Assembly: GCF_003797125.1 (NCBI RefSeq)
Contig: NZ_RKKE01000002.1
Span: 347,661-411,660, forward strand
DNA: 64,000 bases
DNA from: Shewanella frigidimarina
Lineage (GTDB): Bacteria > Pseudomonadota > Gammaproteobacteria > Enterobacterales > Shewanellaceae
Direction: 5' to 3'
Under the pieces are notes generated by a model, which saw only the letters and a list, made by a program, of their open reading frames with translations, was not told where the DNA came from and searched no databases. The translations under genes were made by a program, and so were the position numbers. Positions 18,624-28,093 of the stretch are shown piece after piece (within the stretch, counting starts at the first letter, position 1; each line of letters starts with the position of its first letter).

Positions 18624-19016
18624 CGTTAACACTTTTGTCAGCAATCCGGCTGAAAGTTTGCTCCCTGCACCATCCATGTAAACATGCTTCCTGCAGTCCT
18701 TTTCCCTGTTCTCATTTCCTTGTCTATTTGTGTAACGCAAACAAACGCATGAGTTTCATTCCGTTGAACAGCCTATCCATTGGCTGAGCGATAAATCTAT
18801 TCAATCCGTTGAATTTTCCCAGCTGCATCCTGCAGCTTTATCCTTTTTGTCCTTGTGTCGACTATTTACTGTCTTCACCCATCCTTGATTCGGCTATCCA
18901 TTTGCCGAGCTTATGCCCTAATCCGTGAGCGTGTCCTAGTATCATCCTTAATATTCTTAAGCATCATTAGTCTTATTTCTCATCCTAAGAAAACCAACTG
19001 ATGACCCGCTTTCGAT
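18588..19016 (-). ncRNA. csrC: CsrB-family regulatory RNA, copy 2
   Basis: A second CsrA-sequestering RNA on the minus strand, about 430 nt, with around twenty GGA motifs. One hairpin presents the motif perfectly: AGCTGCAGGATGCAGCT (18821-18837). The 3' section shares 20 identical bases with copy 1 (18659-18678 and 15972-15991), followed by an AGC-GGA-GCT-like element and a terminator. Most of the rest has diverged. A TAGAAT -10-like hexamer lies at 19023-19028, so the 5' end is estimated near 19016. The symbol csrC is used only to separate the copies; it could equally be called csrB2. Confidence 0.9.
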
Positions 19017-19164
19017 AACTACATTCTAGCCAAAATAAACGCCGATAAAAGTCACTCAACTCCATTTAAATAAACATCCCACATGTCTGTAAAACATTAA
19101 AATAACGTAAACGACTGATTTCAAAGGATTAAAAATAATTTATAACGTTAAACACTGACAACTT

Positions 19165-19182
19165 TAGATAAGATCCCTTACA
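19165..19182. promoter_or_regulatory. Degenerate UvrY/GacA-type box upstream of csrB copy 2
   Basis: On the minus strand this 18-mer reads TGTAAGGGATCTTATCTA. The first half matches the TGTAAG-GATCT part of the UvrY box; the second half is degenerate. It is about 150-165 bases upstream of the estimated RNA start, the same spacing as for copy 1. Confidence 0.55.
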
Positions 19183-19233
19183 CACTTGTAGGATATTGCT
19201 TACAAAAGCGTGAGCAAGTTAATACTTCCAGGG

Positions 19234-19542
19234 TTATTTGCGCCATAAACGCCTTATCATTTGGCCAAACATTACCCAATCTGCCCATAAGCTGTATAGC
19301 GGATAAGTGAATGTTGCGGGGCGATTTTTTTCAAATATAAAATGCCCTAACCATGCAAAACCATAACCTACTACCGGCAACCACAATAACTGCCACCAAT
19401 GTTGGTTAATCAAAGTGTTAATAATGATCACTAAAATAATGCTACTGCCAATGTAATGCAGTCTTCGACAAACGGGATCTTGATGTTGCGACAGATAAAA
19501 TGGATAAAACTCTGCAAATGAAGAATAACGCTTAGGTTCCAT
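19234..19542 (-). CDS. Mpo1-like (DUF962/YGL010w) membrane protein
   Basis: A 102-residue inner-membrane protein of the Mpo1 family. Yeast Mpo1 is a dioxygenase in 2-hydroxy fatty acid degradation. The family signatures are clear: H15-Q-D-P-V-C-R-R-LHYIG, then two membrane helices, then HFIFEKNRPATFTYPLYSLWADW. The conserved histidines for iron binding are present. AAGGAG lies 7 bases before the start. Whether the bacterial protein carries the same activity is not established. Confidence 0.88.
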   Translation of the reverse strand: MEPKRYSSFAEFYPFYLSQHQDPVCRRLHYIGSSIILVIIINTLINQHWWQLLWLPVVGYGFAWLGHFIFEKNRPATFTYPLYSLWADWVMFGQMIRRLWRK

Positions 19543-19611
19543 TACTCACTCCTTATTAACAACTCGCTAATGGCATGCTCTGTTAGGGTTAGATTATTCT
19601 CAGTTTAGGCG

Positions 19612-20241
19612 CTAGGCCTTGCTGTAAAACAATATTTCGCCGTCAACATTGCCAATACTCACAGTGGCAATGCTGGTAAACTCTTGTTTAACGAACGCCT
19701 GATGGTGCGAAGGATTACTCACAAATACCCCGATGCCATCAAGCCCAGGTTGCTCATCACACCAACTCAATACCGCTTGAATTAACCTGGCACCATAGCC
19801 TTTGTGCTGTTCATTGGGGGATAACGCAATAAATTGTAAAACCCCGCATTTTTGCGAAGGAAGATGTTCTAAAATGCAGGTTTCTTTTTGCATTAATCCT
19901 TGAGTTGATTTCCATCCTGTTCCCAGCATCATTTTAAAACGCCAATGCCAATAACGCCCCTCCCCCAAAGGCACTTGTTGCGTGATCACACAGGCAACCC
20001 CGATTAAACGGTCGCCGTCAAATAGGCCAATTAAAGGTTGTTCTTGTTGCCATAACTCGTTTAACTCTTCACGAATCGCAGCTCGAAGTTTTTGTTCATA
20101 TTGTTGATTGTCATGTTGGCCAAGTACTTCGATAAAATAGGGATCATCATGATAAGCGTTATAAAGTATTGAAGCCGCCACTCGTAAGTCTTCTGCCGTC
20201 AAATACACTGCACGTAAAGTTTCCAAGGTGTTATTGTCCAT
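19612..20241 (-). CDS. GNAT-family N-acetyltransferase
   Basis: A 209-residue acetyltransferase. The acetyl-CoA binding motif appears as LQFIALSPNEQHKGYGARLIQAVL (motif A, Q/R-x-x-G-x-G/A), with a preceding beta-strand pair and a C-terminal strand GIGVFVSNPSHHQAFVKQEF, which contains the usual motif-B helix. The substrate is unknown. AAGGA precedes the ATG. It is 70 bases upstream of the Mpo1-like gene on the same strand and may be co-transcribed with it. Confidence 0.87.
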   Translation of the reverse strand: MDNNTLETLRAVYLTAEDLRVAASILYNAYHDDPYFIEVLGQHDNQQYEQKLRAAIREELNELWQQEQPLIGLFDGDRLIGVACVITQQVPLGEGRYWHWRFKMMLGTGWKSTQGLMQKETCILEHLPSQKCGVLQFIALSPNEQHKGYGARLIQAVLSWCDEQPGLDGIGVFVSNPSHHQAFVKQEFTSIATVSIGNVDGEILFYSKA

Positions 20242-20414
20242 TATTATTCCTTGTTGATTAACTCGCTAAACTTAACTTAACAAGTTTGAAACATTGTACA
20301 AGTTTTGTTTACCCATTTTACTTTTTAGCGGCAGTGAGTGTCAGTTGTTTGCTATTTATCTCATCTAGACGGATACTAAAATTGTTTATCTAACCATCAC
20401 AAGGAATGCGTCAA

Positions 20415-20651
20415 ATGGACACTACATCAAATGATTTAAGTCACTTATTTAAGCAATTAGGGTTACCTCATGATCAAGAGGGAATCGACGACTTTGTTAT
20501 CCAAAACAAACTTGCTAAACACACATTGATTATAGATGCTGATTGCTGGAATCCAGGTCAAAAAGCATTTTTAAAAGAGGCATTATTAGAAGACGCCCAA
20601 TGGTCAGAAGTGATTGATCAATTGGACGTGATGATGCGAGCTAAATTGTAA
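20415..20651 (+). CDS. DUF2789 family protein
   Basis: A 78-residue soluble protein of the DUF2789 family, with the family start MDTTSNDLSHLFKQLGLP and C-terminal FLKEALLEDAQWSEVIDQL. The ATG at 20415 is chosen over the in-frame ATG at 20406 because AAGGA (20401-20405) is 9 bases before the former and directly abuts the latter, and because the family begins at this Met. Function unknown. Confidence 0.88.
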   Translation: MDTTSNDLSHLFKQLGLPHDQEGIDDFVIQNKLAKHTLIIDADCWNPGQKAFLKEALLEDAQWSEVIDQLDVMMRAKL

Positions 20652-20685
20652 TTAACGCTTAATGTCTGATAACGTCACTCGGCAA

Positions 20686-21069
20686 TTAGTGTTGTCTATA
20701 GGCTGTGTCGCCCCAGCCCACTAAGACGTCATCTCTGAACACAATTGGCGTGCATTCATCTTTGGTTGTTTTACCATCTCCTTCAGCCCATTGGGTACGA
20801 TAAAACAACACTTTGATGGATTGTTCTGCATTATTTTGAGTCGACTTAGTATAAGCTTCACTAAAATCAGCAGTTCCCATTAAAGTTGTCACTTGATCAC
20901 TGCTCATTCCCATAGACAATTTGCTCAACAGATCACGATTTTTATCTTGTTGCACTTGCCAATAATCAGCACTTTTACCCGATTCATGGTCACCGACACT
21001 GATAACACAACCACTTAATCCTAGTGATGTCGCGCCAATTAATGCCGCTGCGATAAGTTTTAATTTCAT
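20686..21069 (-). CDS. DUF3192 lipoprotein
   Basis: A 127-residue lipoprotein with signal peptide and lipobox LSGC (Cys21). The mature domain, with LSMGMSSDQVTTLMGTADFSEAY, resembles the SmpA/OmlA (BamE-like) fold, where such a helix-turn motif is typical, and ends in VFRDDVLVGWGDTAY. DUF3192 is common in Shewanella and vibrios. The role is unknown but an envelope location is likely. AAGGAT precedes the start. Confidence 0.88.
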   Translation of the reverse strand: MKLKLIAAALIGATSLGLSGCVISVGDHESGKSADYWQVQQDKNRDLLSKLSMGMSSDQVTTLMGTADFSEAYTKSTQNNAEQSIKVLFYRTQWAEGDGKTTKDECTPIVFRDDVLVGWGDTAYRQH

Positions 21070-21228
21070 GTTGCATCCTTTTTGTTAAAATAAAATCCAC
21101 ATTGTATTTACAGATCCTTTAAGCCAAAATCGTGCCATAAAATAATGCACTGATTTATATAGCTTTATGTTTTAACTCAACAAGAATTAGTTAATCTCAC
21201 TATATGGAATTAAGGAATTAAACCAACA

Positions 21229-21594
21229 ATGAGTCCAATTGAACAAGTGCTTGCCGCAGCAAAATCGATTGCTAACAATGGGCATACGCCCAGCTTGGCC
21301 CTGATAAAAAGCCGTTTAGGCAATAGCATCCCAATGCCTACCCTTATCCAAGGTTTACAACAATTTAAGGCATTGCCTAAATCTGAGTGGCAACATTTAC
21401 CGGAATTAGCAGACATTCCATCAATAGCCGACGTCCCATCACATGACCAACCCGATCTTGCTCAAGTGATCCAACAGGTTATAACCCTACAGCAACACAT
21501 TGCTCAGCTAACCCAACGAGTTACTGAGTTAGAGCACCAAGCACAAAATAATATGGCTCAAAGCAACATAATCAATAATAAGGCTGACCAATAG
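21229..21594 (+). CDS. Putative KfrA-like DNA-binding/coiled-coil protein
   Basis: A 121-residue cytoplasmic protein. Residues 1-45 (IEQVLAAAKSIANNGHTPSLALIKSRLG) resemble the N-terminal winged-helix segment of KfrA-type proteins, although the match is by eye only. The rest includes a Pro/Asp-rich linker and a C-terminal coiled coil (LQQHIAQLTQRVTELEHQA, about 85-105). It is the first gene of a tight three-gene operon: its stop abuts the start of the DUF2310 gene. AAGGAA lies upstream. Confidence 0.7.
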   Translation: MSPIEQVLAAAKSIANNGHTPSLALIKSRLGNSIPMPTLIQGLQQFKALPKSEWQHLPELADIPSIADVPSHDQPDLAQVIQQVITLQQHIAQLTQRVTELEHQAQNNMAQSNIINNKADQ

Positions 21595-22368
21595 ATGTTT
21601 GTCACCGAACTACGCTTTGAATGTTTTGCCGATACGACTATTGAGACGGTAGAGAAAGCCATTAACGCTTTTCTTGAAGCCTTACGAGCTAATGGACAAA
21701 TTTTAGGACGTGAATTTGCGGTAGCATTTAATGATGGTGAATTTAGAGTTCGTCTGCTGCTACCTGAAAAAACCAGCTTAGCAAACCGTCACAGTAGCCC
21801 ATGGGTAAAAGTGACCTTAGCAGGCTTAACCGCAGCCAAACTATTGGCCCCTAGAGAAAAGTTTATCGGCCAAGACATTAATTCAGAAGCTAGCAATACC
21901 GACACGCCTTCATGGCAACTGCTGTATACCAGTTATGTGCACATGTGTTCGCCACTGCGTAATGGTGACAATCTATTACCGATCCCTCTTTATCAACTGC
22001 CTGCTACTTTCAATGGCGATCATAAGCGCATCATAAAATGGCAAACAGAATGGCAAGCATGCGATGAACTGCAAATGGCCGCAGCCACTAAAGCAGAGTT
22101 TGCAGCTTTGGATGAGATAACTCGGACGGACAGTGACCTGTTTAGACGCGGTTGGGATTTACGTGGCCGGATAGAATATCTAACTAATATCCCCACTTAT
22201 TATTACTTATACCGTGTGGGCGGCGAATCATTGCAAGCAGAGTTATCTCGCCCCTGCCCAAGCTGCGGCGCTGAAGATTGGAAGCTAGATGAACCACTTT
22301 TAGACATGTTTCACTTTCGCTGCGAGCCTTGCCGTATTGTGTCTAATTTGTCTTGGGATCATCAATAA
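21595..22368 (+). CDS. DUF2310 zinc-ribbon protein
   Basis: A 257-residue protein ending in a zinc ribbon with CPSCGAEDW and, 19 residues later, CEPC, so four cysteine ligands. The N-terminal segment MFVTELRFECFADTTIET is typical of DUF2310. The function is unknown; the ribbon may bind nucleic acid or a partner. The gene follows its upstream neighbour without a gap, and the helicase gene begins inside or just after its 3' end, so the three are translationally coupled. Confidence 0.85.
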   Translation: MFVTELRFECFADTTIETVEKAINAFLEALRANGQILGREFAVAFNDGEFRVRLLLPEKTSLANRHSSPWVKVTLAGLTAAKLLAPREKFIGQDINSEASNTDTPSWQLLYTSYVHMCSPLRNGDNLLPIPLYQLPATFNGDHKRIIKWQTEWQACDELQMAAATKAEFAALDEITRTDSDLFRRGWDLRGRIEYLTNIPTYYYLYRVGGESLQAELSRPCPSCGAEDWKLDEPLLDMFHFRCEPCRIVSNLSWDHQ

Positions 22369-22376
22369 ATGGAATT

Positions 22377-25097
22377 GTGCCATTGAGTTATCAGCAGATT
22401 ATTTCCTACTACAAAGATTGTTATAAGGAAGATAGCGCCTCCATCAATCTTTGGAATGTGAACAAGTTTAAACAAGAAGATCGTCTCATTCTTGAGGGGC
22501 AAGATGAACTAGGTATAGGTTTTTTACCTCGTTTACCTATCCCGCAAGAATTTGCCGAGCCAATGCTTAAACGAGTGGCGATGTATCAAAGGGAAAGAAT
22601 ACTGCTGTACGCACGATTTCTATTTGTCGGTAAAGTAACCATAAAAGGTGAGATCAAAACGGTTGTCTCGCCGCTGCTGTTTAATGAAGCCACCATTGAA
22701 CAAGATAACCATAGTTTCTATTTTTCGGCCCAAGCTGAAGACACTGAAATCAATGAAGCCCTGCTGCAACAATTGCTACCAGAAGATAATGAGCTATCAC
22801 AACTGCTCATTAATGAAGACGTACATTCACCGTCGTTTTGGACGTCATTCTTTAATCACAATCACATAGACATTCATTCGCTTGAATTACTGAACTATCC
22901 AAAACTTGCCGAACACCAAGACATTAAAAAAGCGTTAACCCAAAAAACACCCCGTTTGTTACCTATTTCGATGCTACTTTTTGTTGAGCGGTCTTCGAGC
23001 AGTCGTGGTGTTCTTCACGAATTAGAAAGTATCATTAACGCCAATGAACAATCGGCTCCCATTTGTAAGCTGTTTAACCAAACGTTTGAAAAACGGGCTG
23101 TAAGACTCAGAGAGCCGATACTTAAATATGACTTTTTACCGGGGTTATTATCTACGCCACAAAAGAAAGTTATTCATATCGCTGCCAATGCCGATTTAGG
23201 CTGCGTGTCTGGTCCGCCAGGAACGGGCAAGAGCTACACCATAGCGGCTGTTGCTGCCGAACATATGGCGCGCGGTGAGTCGGTGCTTATTGTGGCCAAT
23301 AATGACGTAGCCCTTGATGTGATTGCAGCTAAATTGGCGAGTAATTTTAACTTGGGCGAAGTGTCTATTCGCGCAGGACAAAAAGCATTTTTAAAACAAT
23401 TAAAAGATTATACCGCGGACTTACTCGCAGGATACTTTAGCGATGACTTAAGCCAAAGCCCGCAAGCATGTGAAGACGAACTGAATAAGCTGCAACGATT
23501 ACTGATAAAACTGGAAAAACGTTTCCTGGCGTTCAGTCGCAGGTCTATTAGCCGTGGGTTGCACCTACATAAACTTCAAGCACAACAATCAACATGGCTA
23601 AAACGGGTTTATTTGTTTTTTACCCAAGGGTCAATAAACCAATGGCATCGACAATGGGATGCGTTAAACACTATCAACAAGCACACTGTTACGCGGGAAA
23701 CACTGGCAGCTGAATATCTTAACGCACTAAAAAAGAATAACTTAACCACTTTAGTTAATCAGCACCGTAAATCGCTACAGGCCTTTAACCAAGCTATTCG
23801 CAGTAGAACGTCTAGTAAACAACTCGCGTTATTTGAAAAAATAGAATATGCCACATTATTTGCCGCATTTCCCATCTGGCTCGCCAGCTTAAACAGCCTA
23901 CACAGAGTATTGCCGCTTAATCGCGAAATGTTTGATTTAGTGATTATTGACGAGGCAACACAGTGCAATATTAGCAGTTGCTTACCTGCGCTATACCGTG
24001 CAAAACGTGTATTGATTGTTGGCGACACTAAGCAATTAAAGCACTATTCCTTTTTAGCCAGAAGCAAACAAACTCAATTGCTTGCCAAAAATAATGTGCC
24101 CGAAAGCAGCCCAGGTGTCATCAGTTATCGAGATAATTCCATCTTAGATTTAGCGTTAAAAACATTAGCTAGTGCGCAAGAGTTGGCATTTTTAGATGAA
24201 CACTTTAGAAGTAAGCCTGAGCTTATTCATTTTAGTAACCAGTCTTTTTATCAATCTAAATTAAAAATCATGCAACATCGCCCCTGCACCAGTTCAGGCC
24301 ATTTGCACCTTCATCGTATAGCCGGTACTCGTGACGCATCGGGCGTTAACCCACAAGAAGCACAGAGTTTATTAGCAGAGATCCAACATCAAATAACACA
24401 AGATGCCCAAACAGGCATAACTCATAGTATTGGGATTATCTCGCCTTTTAGCGCACAGGCTGAATATATCGCCACATTGATTGAGCAGAAGATCCCTCAA
24501 ACAGATGTAATTAAACACAGCATACGTGTAGCCACGCCGTTTGGGTTTCAAGGCGAAGAGCGGGACATTATGCTGATTTCGTTTGCGATTGATAACAACA
24601 GTAAACGTACGGCTGCCTATTTAAATAAAGCGGATGTGTTTAACGTCACCATTACCAGGGCACGTCAAAAGCAGTTGATATATTTGTCTATTGATGACTC
24701 GTTATTACCAGAACACAACCTGTTACGCCAATATGTTACTTCTATAACAACCTTTAATGCCAAACACAGTATGACCACCGAGATAGACACATTTCAACAA
24801 GAGATCATTGAGGTATTAGCAAGGTACAAGGTAGATACTTGGGCAGGGTATACCATTGCCGGAACCGAAATAGATCTATTGTGTCGTTACGCAGACAAAT
24901 ACCTTGCTGTTGATCTTATTGGTTTTCCTGGGCCTTGGGCTAACTTTTTTGAGCTAACAACCTACAAATTATTTAAACGGGCTGGCGTTGAAGTATTGCC
25001 CATAAGCTACGGATTGTGGATTGTTGATAAACAAGCGTGCATAGATAAAATCACTCAAACACTAAAGTGTGGAATCAATAATATCAGCGAAGCATAA
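22377..25097 (+). CDS. Superfamily 1 (DNA2/NAM7-like) helicase with C-terminal nuclease-like domain
   Basis: A large ATP-dependent helicase of about 906 residues. Motifs in order: Walker A SGPPGTGKSYT, the inserted helical 1B region, Walker B IIDEATQCN about 240 residues later, motif III GDTKQL, motif IV region EHFRSKPELIHFSNQ, motif V ATPFGFQGEERDIM and motif VI NVTITRARQ. The last ~110 residues resemble a Vsr/DUF559-type PD-(D/E)xK fold (AGTEIDLLCRYADKYLAVDL), but the usual VEIDG is changed to VDLIG, so nuclease activity is doubtful. The start is uncertain: there is no ATG, and TTG 22353, GTG 22377 or TTG 22383 are possible, GGA at 22371 favouring one of the last two. DNA or RNA repair or defence are both possible roles. 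Confidence 0.85.
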   Translation: MPLSYQQIISYYKDCYKEDSASINLWNVNKFKQEDRLILEGQDELGIGFLPRLPIPQEFAEPMLKRVAMYQRERILLYARFLFVGKVTIKGEIKTVVSPLLFNEATIEQDNHSFYFSAQAEDTEINEALLQQLLPEDNELSQLLINEDVHSPSFWTSFFNHNHIDIHSLELLNYPKLAEHQDIKKALTQKTPRLLPISMLLFVERSSSSRGVLHELESIINANEQSAPICKLFNQTFEKRAVRLREPILKYDFLPGLLSTPQKKVIHIAANADLGCVSGPPGTGKSYTIAAVAAEHMARGESVLIVANNDVALDVIAAKLASNFNLGEVSIRAGQKAFLKQLKDYTADLLAGYFSDDLSQSPQACEDELNKLQRLLIKLEKRFLAFSRRSISRGLHLHKLQAQQSTWLKRVYLFFTQGSINQWHRQWDALNTINKHTVTRETLAAEYLNALKKNNLTTLVNQHRKSLQAFNQAIRSRTSSKQLALFEKIEYATLFAAFPIWLASLNSLHRVLPLNREMFDLVIIDEATQCNISSCLPALYRAKRVLIVGDTKQLKHYSFLARSKQTQLLAKNNVPESSPGVISYRDNSILDLALKTLASAQELAFLDEHFRSKPELIHFSNQSFYQSKLKIMQHRPCTSSGHLHLHRIAGTRDASGVNPQEAQSLLAEIQHQITQDAQTGITHSIGIISPFSAQAEYIATLIEQKIPQTDVIKHSIRVATPFGFQGEERDIMLISFAIDNNSKRTAAYLNKADVFNVTITRARQKQLIYLSIDDSLLPEHNLLRQYVTSITTFNAKHSMTTEIDTFQQEIIEVLARYKVDTWAGYTIAGTEIDLLCRYADKYLAVDLIGFPGPWANFFELTTYKLFKRAGVEVLPISYGLWIVDKQACIDKITQTLKCGINNISEA

Positions 25098-25210
25098 AGG
25101 AGGATGTTACGAGGAAGATGAGTGTTTGAATACTCGTGTTTGAATGCTCGTGTTTGCATTCAATGAACGCATTGAAGCCCCCTAAAATGGCACTTCAATG
25201 CTTCATGCGG

Positions 25211-25861
25211 TTACTTTTTACGTAACAAATAATCCCACATGGTTTTAATCCGTTGCCAAATCCCTGGATGATCTACCGTATGAGGTAACTCCTCGACGGG
25301 TTTTGATGGCTGTTTTATCATCGGAGATAGGCTTTCTAAAAACTCGGTCAATGATTCGGCTAATTTAGTGCGCTGTTTTTCACCAGGAATTTCAATCCAC
25401 ACACTGCCATCGTCATTGTTTACCGTCAGCATTTCGTCGCCCTCGCCTAACACACCAATAAACCAAGTTGCTGGTTGTTTAAGCTTTTTCTTCATGATCA
25501 AATGACCAATTACATTTTGTTGCAAATTTTCAAAGTCATCTTGATTCCATGCTTGGAGTAATTCACCGTCACCAAATGATGCAGTAAACGGTAATGGCGC
25601 TGAAAAATATTGGCCATAAAATGCATGAATATCTTGGTGTAATTGAATATTTAATGCATGCTCCACGTTACTAAAGTCAGCGACATTGTCACGTTTAACA
25701 GGCTGCCAGAACACGGTATCATCAGTGTCCGCATTAAATGTACCTTGAATACATATTGAGTCTTCGCCCAAAGGATAATAGCGCGGAAATTCAGATAGCG
25801 TATCTTGATAAGATTTAAGATAATTTTTTATAAAGCAATCTAATGCAGATGAACAAGACAC
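25211..25861 (-). CDS. syd: SecY-interacting protein Syd
   Basis: A 216-residue peripheral membrane protein that monitors SecY translocon quality in E. coli. The family segments PLGEDSICIQGTFNAD, LHQDIHAFYGQYFSAPLPF and NVIGHLIMKKKLKQP are present. The start is GTG at 25861. It is divergent from queF with 54 bases between, as in E. coli. The C-terminal ~30 residues (proline-rich then basic) are less conserved. Confidence 0.95.
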   Translation of the reverse strand: MSCSSALDCFIKNYLKSYQDTLSEFPRYYPLGEDSICIQGTFNADTDDTVFWQPVKRDNVADFSNVEHALNIQLHQDIHAFYGQYFSAPLPFTASFGDGELLQAWNQDDFENLQQNVIGHLIMKKKLKQPATWFIGVLGEGDEMLTVNNDDGSVWIEIPGEKQRTKLAESLTEFLESLSPMIKQPSKPVEELPHTVDHPGIWQRIKTMWDYLLRKK

Positions 25862-25915
25862 TTAAGCCACTCGTAGTTTATAATAAAACCATATTTTGAC
25901 ACGGAAACCGATTAG

Positions 25916-26773
25916 ATGACACACAATCACGACCCTTATAGTGATGCAGCAGCATTAAAAGGCCTTACATTAGGCCAAGCAACTGCTTATCAAGCTGAGT
26001 ATGACGCGTCACTGCTGCAAGGGGTTCCACGTAAACTTAACCGAGATGCTATTGAATTAAGTGGTGAACTCCCTTTTCACGGTACCGATATTTGGACCGG
26101 ATATGAATTGTCCTGGCTTAATGCTAAAGGCAAGCCTGTTGTTGCCATTTTGGAAGTTCAGTTAGATATCAACAGTGTCAATTTGATTGAATCTAAATCG
26201 TTTAAACTGTACTTAAATAGTTTTAACCAAACTAAGTTTGACAGTGTCGAAGCAGTACAAGAAACCTTAAGCCGCGATTTAGCCGCTTGTGCTGAAGGCG
26301 AAGTGACCGTAAAAGTCATCGAACCTAAGCATTTTAATCTTGAACGAATTATTGATTTGCCGGGTACGTGTATTGATGACTTGGACATTGAAGTAACCGA
26401 GTACGAATTTAATCCAGACCATTTAATCGGTGGTACAGATCCTGATAAAAACGTGGCAGAAACACTGAACTCAAACTTATTGAAATCTAATTGTTTAATC
26501 ACCTCGCAACCCGATTGGGGCAGCGTAATGGTCCGTTATCAAGGCCCTAAAATTGATCGTGAAAAATTGCTGCGCTATTTAATCTCTTTCCGCCAGCATA
26601 ATGAGTTTCACGAACAGTGCGTTGAGCGTATTTTTGTCGACTTAAAAAAATACTGCCAGTGTACTAAGTTAACCGTTTACGCACGTTACACGCGTCGTGG
26701 TGGCTTAGACATCAATCCGTACCGCAGCGACTTTGAAAACCCACCTGAATCAAATCGCTTAGCCAGACAATAA
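25916..26773 (+). CDS. queF: NADPH-dependent 7-cyano-7-deazaguanine reductase
   Basis: Reduces preQ0 to preQ1 in queuosine synthesis. The 285 residues match the long YqcD-type QueF made of tandem T-fold domains. The catalytic Cys is at residue 193 in [18 protein letters not shown], and the substrate glutamate lies in [18 protein letters not shown] lies upstream of the start. It is monocistronic and ends at a strong terminator. Confidence 0.97.
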   Translation: MTHNHDPYSDAAALKGLTLGQATAYQAEYDASLLQGVPRKLNRDAIELSGELPFHGTDIWTGYELSWLNAKGKPVVAILEVQLDINSVNLIESKSFKLYLNSFNQTKFDSVEAVQETLSRDLAACAEGEVTVKVIEPKHFNLERIIDLPGTCIDDLDIEVTEYEFNPDHLIGGTDPDKNVAETLNSNLLKSNCLITSQPDWGSVMVRYQGPKIDREKLLRYLISFRQHNEFHEQCVERIFVDLKKYCQCTKLTVYARYTRRGGLDINPYRSDFENPPESNRLARQ

Positions 26774-26832
26774 TCGTGATTGATGATGTGAACGATTCAT
26801 CATCGCCAATGGTTACTAGCTGAAAAAACATG

Positions 26833-26863
26833 AAAGCCAACCTAAATCAGGTTGGCTTTTTTA
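26833..26863. terminator. Terminator after queF
   Basis: AAAGCCAACCT (26833-26843) pairs with AGGTTGGCTTT (26849-26859) and runs into T's on the plus strand. A's precede it, so it may also serve the convergent LysR gene. Confidence 0.88.
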
Positions 26864-26915
26864 TTGGCAGTTTGCTGTGGCTCACAGCCTTATTTACAGC
26901 GCGCGATATAAAACC

Positions 26916-27878
26916 CTAAGTTGAGAGGTTATAAGCCTTTTCTATTAACTCAACGATGGTTTTCCTTAACCAAATACACGACTTGTCTAACGCATGCTTA
27001 GTTGGCCAAATGCTGTACAAATCGATTGGACGAGTTTCAAAAGGTAGTTCAAGTAACGTCAGTTTAAACAACTCAGCGTAGTTTTGGGTGAAAATATAAG
27101 GGGCAATACCAATCGCGTTAGACTTGCTGATCAACGACAGCATACTTAATAAAGATGACTGCTCACTGTATAAAGTTCGTTGTGGCAAAGGTGCGTTAGC
27201 AATAATGTCCGCCACACGCATATTGTCGCGATGAAATCGATACATAACGTGTTCGGCGGCAAAATAGTCGTCTCGACTTAGATGGTTTTTTATCACCGGA
27301 TGGCCTTGGCGCACCACACAGACTATTCGTTCTTGTGCAACTTTTTGGCAACTAAACATTTTCAGTTTTGGTGGCACGATATCGATGACCAAATCCACTT
27401 TTTGCATTTGCAAATCTTGAAACTGCTCAGCCTCAAAAACAGGTGAGTTGCGTAGCACCACCCTGACAGACAAATGCGCTAATGCGTTATCTAACTGCGG
27501 TTGTAACAAATCGATAACAGCTTCATTAGCATAAATAGTAAACACCCGTTTAGAGGTACTAGGATCGAACGCTTTAATCCCCATTAACGTTTGTTCAATG
27601 GTATCAAGCATAGGTTGTACAGTATCAAAAATATGAGTTCCGATGGCTGTTGGCTCAATACCGCGACCGATACGAATAAACAATTCACATTCCAGAGCAT
27701 GCTTAAGACGGTTAATCGCATTACTGACCGATGACTGCGTTAACCCTAACTGCTCTGCCGCACGAGTGATAGACGAATGCTGACACACAATACAGAATAC
27801 CCGCAATAAGTTTAAATCCAGCATGGGCAGTTTATTATCGACTTGCTGACCTAGCTTATTGGTTATTTCATCACCCAT
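26916..27878 (-). CDS. LysR-family transcriptional regulator
   Basis: A 320-residue regulator with an N-terminal winged helix-turn-helix (about residues 20-80, SSITRAAEQLGLTQSSVSNAINRLK) and a periplasmic-binding-protein-like effector domain. It is divergent from the alkylsulfatase gene with about 215 bases between, the classic arrangement for LysR control of the neighbour. GGAG five bases before the ATG at 27878 supports this start. It probably senses an alkyl sulfate, alcohol or related compound, by position only. Confidence 0.9.
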   Translation of the reverse strand: MGDEITNKLGQQVDNKLPMLDLNLLRVFCIVCQHSSITRAAEQLGLTQSSVSNAINRLKHALECELFIRIGRGIEPTAIGTHIFDTVQPMLDTIEQTLMGIKAFDPSTSKRVFTIYANEAVIDLLQPQLDNALAHLSVRVVLRNSPVFEAEQFQDLQMQKVDLVIDIVPPKLKMFSCQKVAQERIVCVVRQGHPVIKNHLSRDDYFAAEHVMYRFHRDNMRVADIIANAPLPQRTLYSEQSSLLSMLSLISKSNAIGIAPYIFTQNYAELFKLTLLELPFETRPIDLYSIWPTKHALDKSCIWLRKTIVELIEKAYNLST

Positions 27879-28093
27879 GTTGGCTCCATCGCCCTTCTCT
27901 GTTTATTCCATGCTTTTAAACCAAGATTTCCACTTACTGGCTTTAGCGACATTACTAATACGTTATCCACTCCCTATACATTCACAACATAAATGTATTA
28001 CCACCATTTAGCTATAGTTATCTTTTGATGTTTAGCCACTAAGATAAATTCATCTTTTTACATTTTATATACACATAGGGTGATAACTAATTG

